From contig WRDC01000066.1 of NCBI GenBank assembly GCA_009783635.1, forward strand, positions 1 to 8,036: a stretch of DNA of 8,036 nucleotides, in the 5' to 3' direction. The stretch is from Methanimicrococcus sp. Lineage in GTDB: Archaea > Halobacteriota > Methanosarcinia > Methanosarcinales > Methanosarcinaceae. The stretch's first letter is position 1, and every line of letters begins with the position of its first letter. Of this stretch, positions 6,258 through 8,036 are shown piece by piece. The notes beneath the pieces were generated by a model. It searched no databases and was not told the origin of the DNA. It saw nothing but the letters and a program-made list of their open reading frames with translations. Position numbers and translations under genes: made by a program.

Positions 6258-6304
6258 TGTCACAGTATTATATGAACTTTTTTGTAAATATTTTTTTGTC
6301 ACAG
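6258..6304. repeat. Direct repeat TGTCACAG flanking the divergent promoter region
   Basis: TGTCACAG occurs at 6258-6265 and again at 6297-6304, 39 bp apart. The pair brackets an AT-rich core holding the likely guaAB TATA box, between genes transcribed away from each other. It could be a regulator site, but eight bases twice in an AT-rich gap could also be chance. Confidence 0.4.
6267..6276 (-). promoter_or_regulatory. TATA-like box of guaAB
   Basis: TTCATATAAT on the minus strand, about 56 to 65 bases before ATG 6211. A start site about 25 bases downstream would give a leader of about 35 bases containing the AGGAG site. Confidence 0.45.
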
Positions 6305-6336
6305 ATTTTATTTTAATCATTCAATAACTTTTGAAT

Positions 6337-6348
6337 TATTTAAAAAGA
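6337..6348 (+). promoter_or_regulatory. TATA-like box of the A24 peptidase gene
   Basis: TATTTAAAAAGA lies about 31 to 42 bases before ATG 6379, so the transcript would begin only about 10 bases before the ATG. No ribosome binding site is visible, consistent with a very short leader. Confidence 0.35.
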
Positions 6349-6378
6349 TTCATCTGTCCGCATCCTTTCATCCCGTCT

Positions 6379-6993
6379 ATGTATGAAGCGGACATTTTAT
6401 CTGTCATTTTCGCCGGCAAGATTCTTCTGTTTCTGCCGTTTTTGGCAATCGCCTGCCGGCAGGACCTTCGGACGCGAACCGTTTCCGATTCTGTTTGGGT
6501 TTTGGCGGCGGCCGCCTTATTCCCCGCAATAATGATAGAGATATCTGTTTTGGGATTGTCCGGCTTATTCAATAACATCGCCGCCGGTATTTTGATGTTT
6601 TTATTGACTTTCGTTTGCTTTTATTTCAAGGTTTTCGGCGGCGCCGATTGTAAAGCGTTTCTTTTAATCGCTTTCTTTTTTCCGCCCGACCTTTACTCAT
6701 TCATTCATCCCGTTTCCGGTTTTTCGTTCCCCGTTTATTCATTTCTCTTTTCTTTGATTTCCTCTGTTCCGGCTTCCGCTTTTATGAATTCGTTGGTTGC
6801 CGCGTTTGTTTTTTCTTTATTCCGAATACTTTGGGATTTCAAAACCGGCGGCATCTCCTTTGCCAAATGGCTCCGGCTTGAAATACCGTTTATGCTCCCT
6901 TTATTTATCGGGTTTATAACGGCGGTTTTGTTCGGCAATTCCGTCTTCAAACTCTTGTTTCATATTTTTATTTTCCTTCAGGGCAATTTATAA
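6379..6993 (+). CDS. A24-family prepilin / preflagellin (archaellin) signal peptidase
   Basis: 204 residues from ATG 6379, highly hydrophobic with about six membrane segments (roughly 7-27, 38-58, 64-84, 92-104, 117-150 and 168-200). The two catalytic aspartates of this family are visible: D29 in CRQDLRTRTVSD and D90 in the GxGD-type motif FGGADCKAF. Their 61-residue spacing equals that of the D18/D79 pair reported for the archaellin peptidase FlaK. The C-terminal EIPFMLPLFIGF is typical of the archaeal form. The enzyme cuts class III signal peptides of archaellins or pilins at the membrane; no substrate gene is in the window, so which filament it serves is open. A TTG at 6331 would add 16 residues not resembling the family start and also lacks a ribosome binding site, so ATG is preferred. 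Confidence 0.87.
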   Translation: MYEADILSVIFAGKILLFLPFLAIACRQDLRTRTVSDSVWVLAAAALFPAIMIEISVLGLSGLFNNIAAGILMFLLTFVCFYFKVFGGADCKAFLLIAFFFPPDLYSFIHPVSGFSFPVYSFLFSLISSVPASAFMNSLVAAFVFSLFRILWDFKTGGISFAKWLRLEIPFMLPLFIGFITAVLFGNSVFKLLFHIFIFLQGNL

Positions 6994-6999
6994 AATTTA

Positions 7000-7047
7000 T
7001 TGTTCAAGTTGTGTTCAAGTTGGTTGTTCAGGTTGTTGTTCAAATTG
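7000..7047. repeat. About 12-bp degenerate tandem repeat, four copies
   Basis: Copies of the type TTGTTCAAGTTG occur at 7000-7011, 7012-7023 (shifted by one base), 7024-7035 (TTGTTCAGGTTG) and 7036-7047 (TTGTTCAAATTG). The array starts 7 bases after the peptidase stop. Confidence 0.85.
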
Positions 7048-7063
7048 TTGGAACATGAATTTC

Positions 7064-7087
7064 ACTTTCACACTTTCACACTTTCAC
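7064..7087. repeat. 8-bp tandem repeat ACTTTCAC, three identical copies
   Basis: Three perfect head-to-tail copies lie just upstream of the TATA-like boxes of the MutS-related gene, distinct in sequence from the 12-bp array before them. Confidence 0.95.
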
Positions 7088-7090
7088 CCC

Positions 7091-7110
7091 GCTTATATGA
7101 CCCTTATAAC
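7091..7110 (+). promoter_or_regulatory. TATA-like boxes of the MutS-related gene
   Basis: GCTTATATGA (7091-7100) and CCTTATAAC (7102-7110) are both TATA-like. The second lies about 26 bases before ATG 7132, the usual archaeal distance from box to transcript start, so the mRNA may begin at or near the start codon. Confidence 0.45.
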
Positions 7111-7131
7111 CTTTTTGACAGATGTTTATTC

Positions 7132-8036
7132 ATGATTGCGGAAGGAGAAAACGCGCAGATTGGAATGCAGATTGAAAAAAACGTTCGTCTGCGTGACATT
7201 TCAGGGATCGGTTCAATATTGGAAAAGCGTCTCGTCACTCATTTCGGCAGCGAATATCTGGCAATGGAATCGCTTTTGAAAGGCGATGTCGGTGAACTCT
7301 GTCATGTTGAGGGCATGACGCGCAAAACGGCGCAATCTTTGATTCTGAATGTTTCCAAAGAGCAAAACGGTGTTTCCGCCAAAGACTTTTTGAAAACGAA
7401 AGAAGCGGAAGCCCTCTATACAAGCATGATCAAGCTTTTGAAAAGGCACTGCTGCACCGAATACGCCGCCGATTTCGCGGAGCGGCTGGTCCCGTATCCG
7501 AAACGCCGGCTGGATTTGGCAATGGGCGTCCATGAAAAAATCGAATCGCACCTCGTTTTGTTTCAATCGTTTTCCCCTGATGAAAGGGATATGATTCACT
7601 CCCTGCTCTCTCAAATTACACCCGTCAAAGCCGGCGCGCCGCAAAAAATTCGCGACCGCGCCGTTTTGGCCTTTTCGGAAATGACTTATTTAGAAGCGCG
7701 GGAAAAGTTCGGCAGCTTAATGTCCGTTCACTTTGTGACGGATTCCCGGGAGTGCGCTGATTTGTTTTCGTCTTACCGTTCCGTCATTTTATTCGATTAT
7801 CCCGAATATGACCTGCCGGATTCCGGTTATGATTATTTCCGCGATATCGGCGCCGTTGAAATCGAGCATATCATCCCCGAAATCGCGCTCTCTTTTTTTG
7901 TCAGGAATCTGAAAAGTTTTGACGCCGCGTTGCGTTTGGCCGAAATCTTGGCGGCCGGGTCAATAAATGGCCGTTTTTCGAATTTTACCGCCGAAGACGC
8001 GTCGGAATTGCGTTTGCTTCTCAAACGAATCAACGC
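7132..8036 (+). CDS. MutS-related protein with N-terminal helix-hairpin-helix motifs (N-terminal part; runs off right edge)
   Basis: The frame is open from ATG 7132 to the right edge, giving 301 residues. The N-terminus carries two helix-hairpin-helix motifs: LRDISGIGSILEKRL (20-34) and LCHVEGMTRKTAQSLI (56-71), a tandem typical of non-specific DNA binding. Residues 85-301 are mixed helical with no catalytic motif I can name (RLVPYPKRRLDLAMGV near 118-132; a beta-strand VILFDYPEYDLP at 218-229). The arrangement resembles the archaeal MutS-related proteins in which HhH motifs precede a MutS-type ATPase domain; the Walker motifs that would prove this would lie beyond the window. No ribosome binding site precedes the ATG; GGAAGGAG at 7140-7147 is inside the gene and too far (17 bases) from the next ATG at 7165. 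Codon usage is like the central genes. The HhH call is firm, the MutS call moderate. Confidence 0.7.
   Translation, partial: MIAEGENAQIGMQIEKNVRLRDISGIGSILEKRLVTHFGSEYLAMESLLKGDVGELCHVEGMTRKTAQSLILNVSKEQNGVSAKDFLKTKEAEALYTSMIKLLKRHCCTEYAADFAERLVPYPKRRLDLAMGVHEKIESHLVLFQSFSPDERDMIHSLLSQITPVKAGAPQKIRDRAVLAFSEMTYLEAREKFGSLMSVHFVTDSRECADLFSSYRSVILFDYPEYDLPDSGYDYFRDIGAVEIEHIIPEIALSFFVRNLKSFDAALRLAEILAAGSINGRFSNFTAEDASELRLLLKRIN

Noticed and set aside
6331..6378. TTG start for the A24 peptidase, adding 16 residues
   Set aside because: No ribosome binding site, the segment overlaps the likely TATA box, and the added residues do not resemble the usual family start.
7213..7644. Minus-strand open frame (143 codons) at the right end
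   Set aside because: It is antisense to the HhH/MutS-related frame, which is open for more than 900 bases and has clear HhH motifs.

Overview
The window looks archaeal, most likely a methanogen of the Methanosarcina-related lineage. The evidence is the stand-alone PP-loop subunit of GMP synthase (archaea split this enzyme), a RaSEA-type archaeosine-synthesis radical SAM protein, a short siroheme/Fe4S Dsr-like protein of the kind known from methanogens, a FlaK-like A24 peptidase with archaeal-type catalytic spacing, and a MutS-related protein with N-terminal helix-hairpin-helix motifs. Intergenic DNA is AT-rich with TATA-like boxes. A gut-associated relative such as Methanimicrococcus would fit, but that is inference; the sequence alone does not name the genus.

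Layout: 1-1674 (minus) is the N-terminal 558 residues of a large secreted SpvB/Tc-toxin/RHS-type protein with three FG-GAP-like repeats; it runs off the left edge. 1675-2043 is AT-rich and contains its promoter region and one doubtful small membrane ORF. 2044-2715 (minus) is the Dsr-like redox protein, preceded by eight tandem 16-bp repeats. 2981-4036 (minus) is a SAM methyltransferase with a THUMP-like C-terminus, and 4080-5120 (minus) is RaSEA; the two are 43 bp apart and probably co-transcribed. 5297-6211 (minus) is guaAB. From a divergent promoter region (6212-6378) the plus strand carries the A24 prepilin/preflagellin peptidase (6379-6993) and, after a repeat-rich gap, the start of the MutS-related gene (7132 to the right edge).

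Functionally the centre of the window is nucleotide and tRNA housekeeping: GMP synthesis, archaeosine formation at tRNA position 15, and a probable RNA methyltransferase. The peptidase serves surface filament precursors, the MutS-like protein DNA transactions, and the Dsr-like protein an unassigned siroheme redox step. The left-end secreted protein is the accessory element: its base composition is visibly more AT-rich than the central genes (for example 22/60 G+C at 541-600 against 39/60 at 3661-3720) and its family is that of bacterial toxin delivery proteins.

The most unusual structural trait is that nearly every intergenic gap carries its own unrelated short tandem duplication (units of 8, 10, 12, 16 or 18 bp). 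No RNA genes, CRISPR arrays, transposases or attachment sites were seen.
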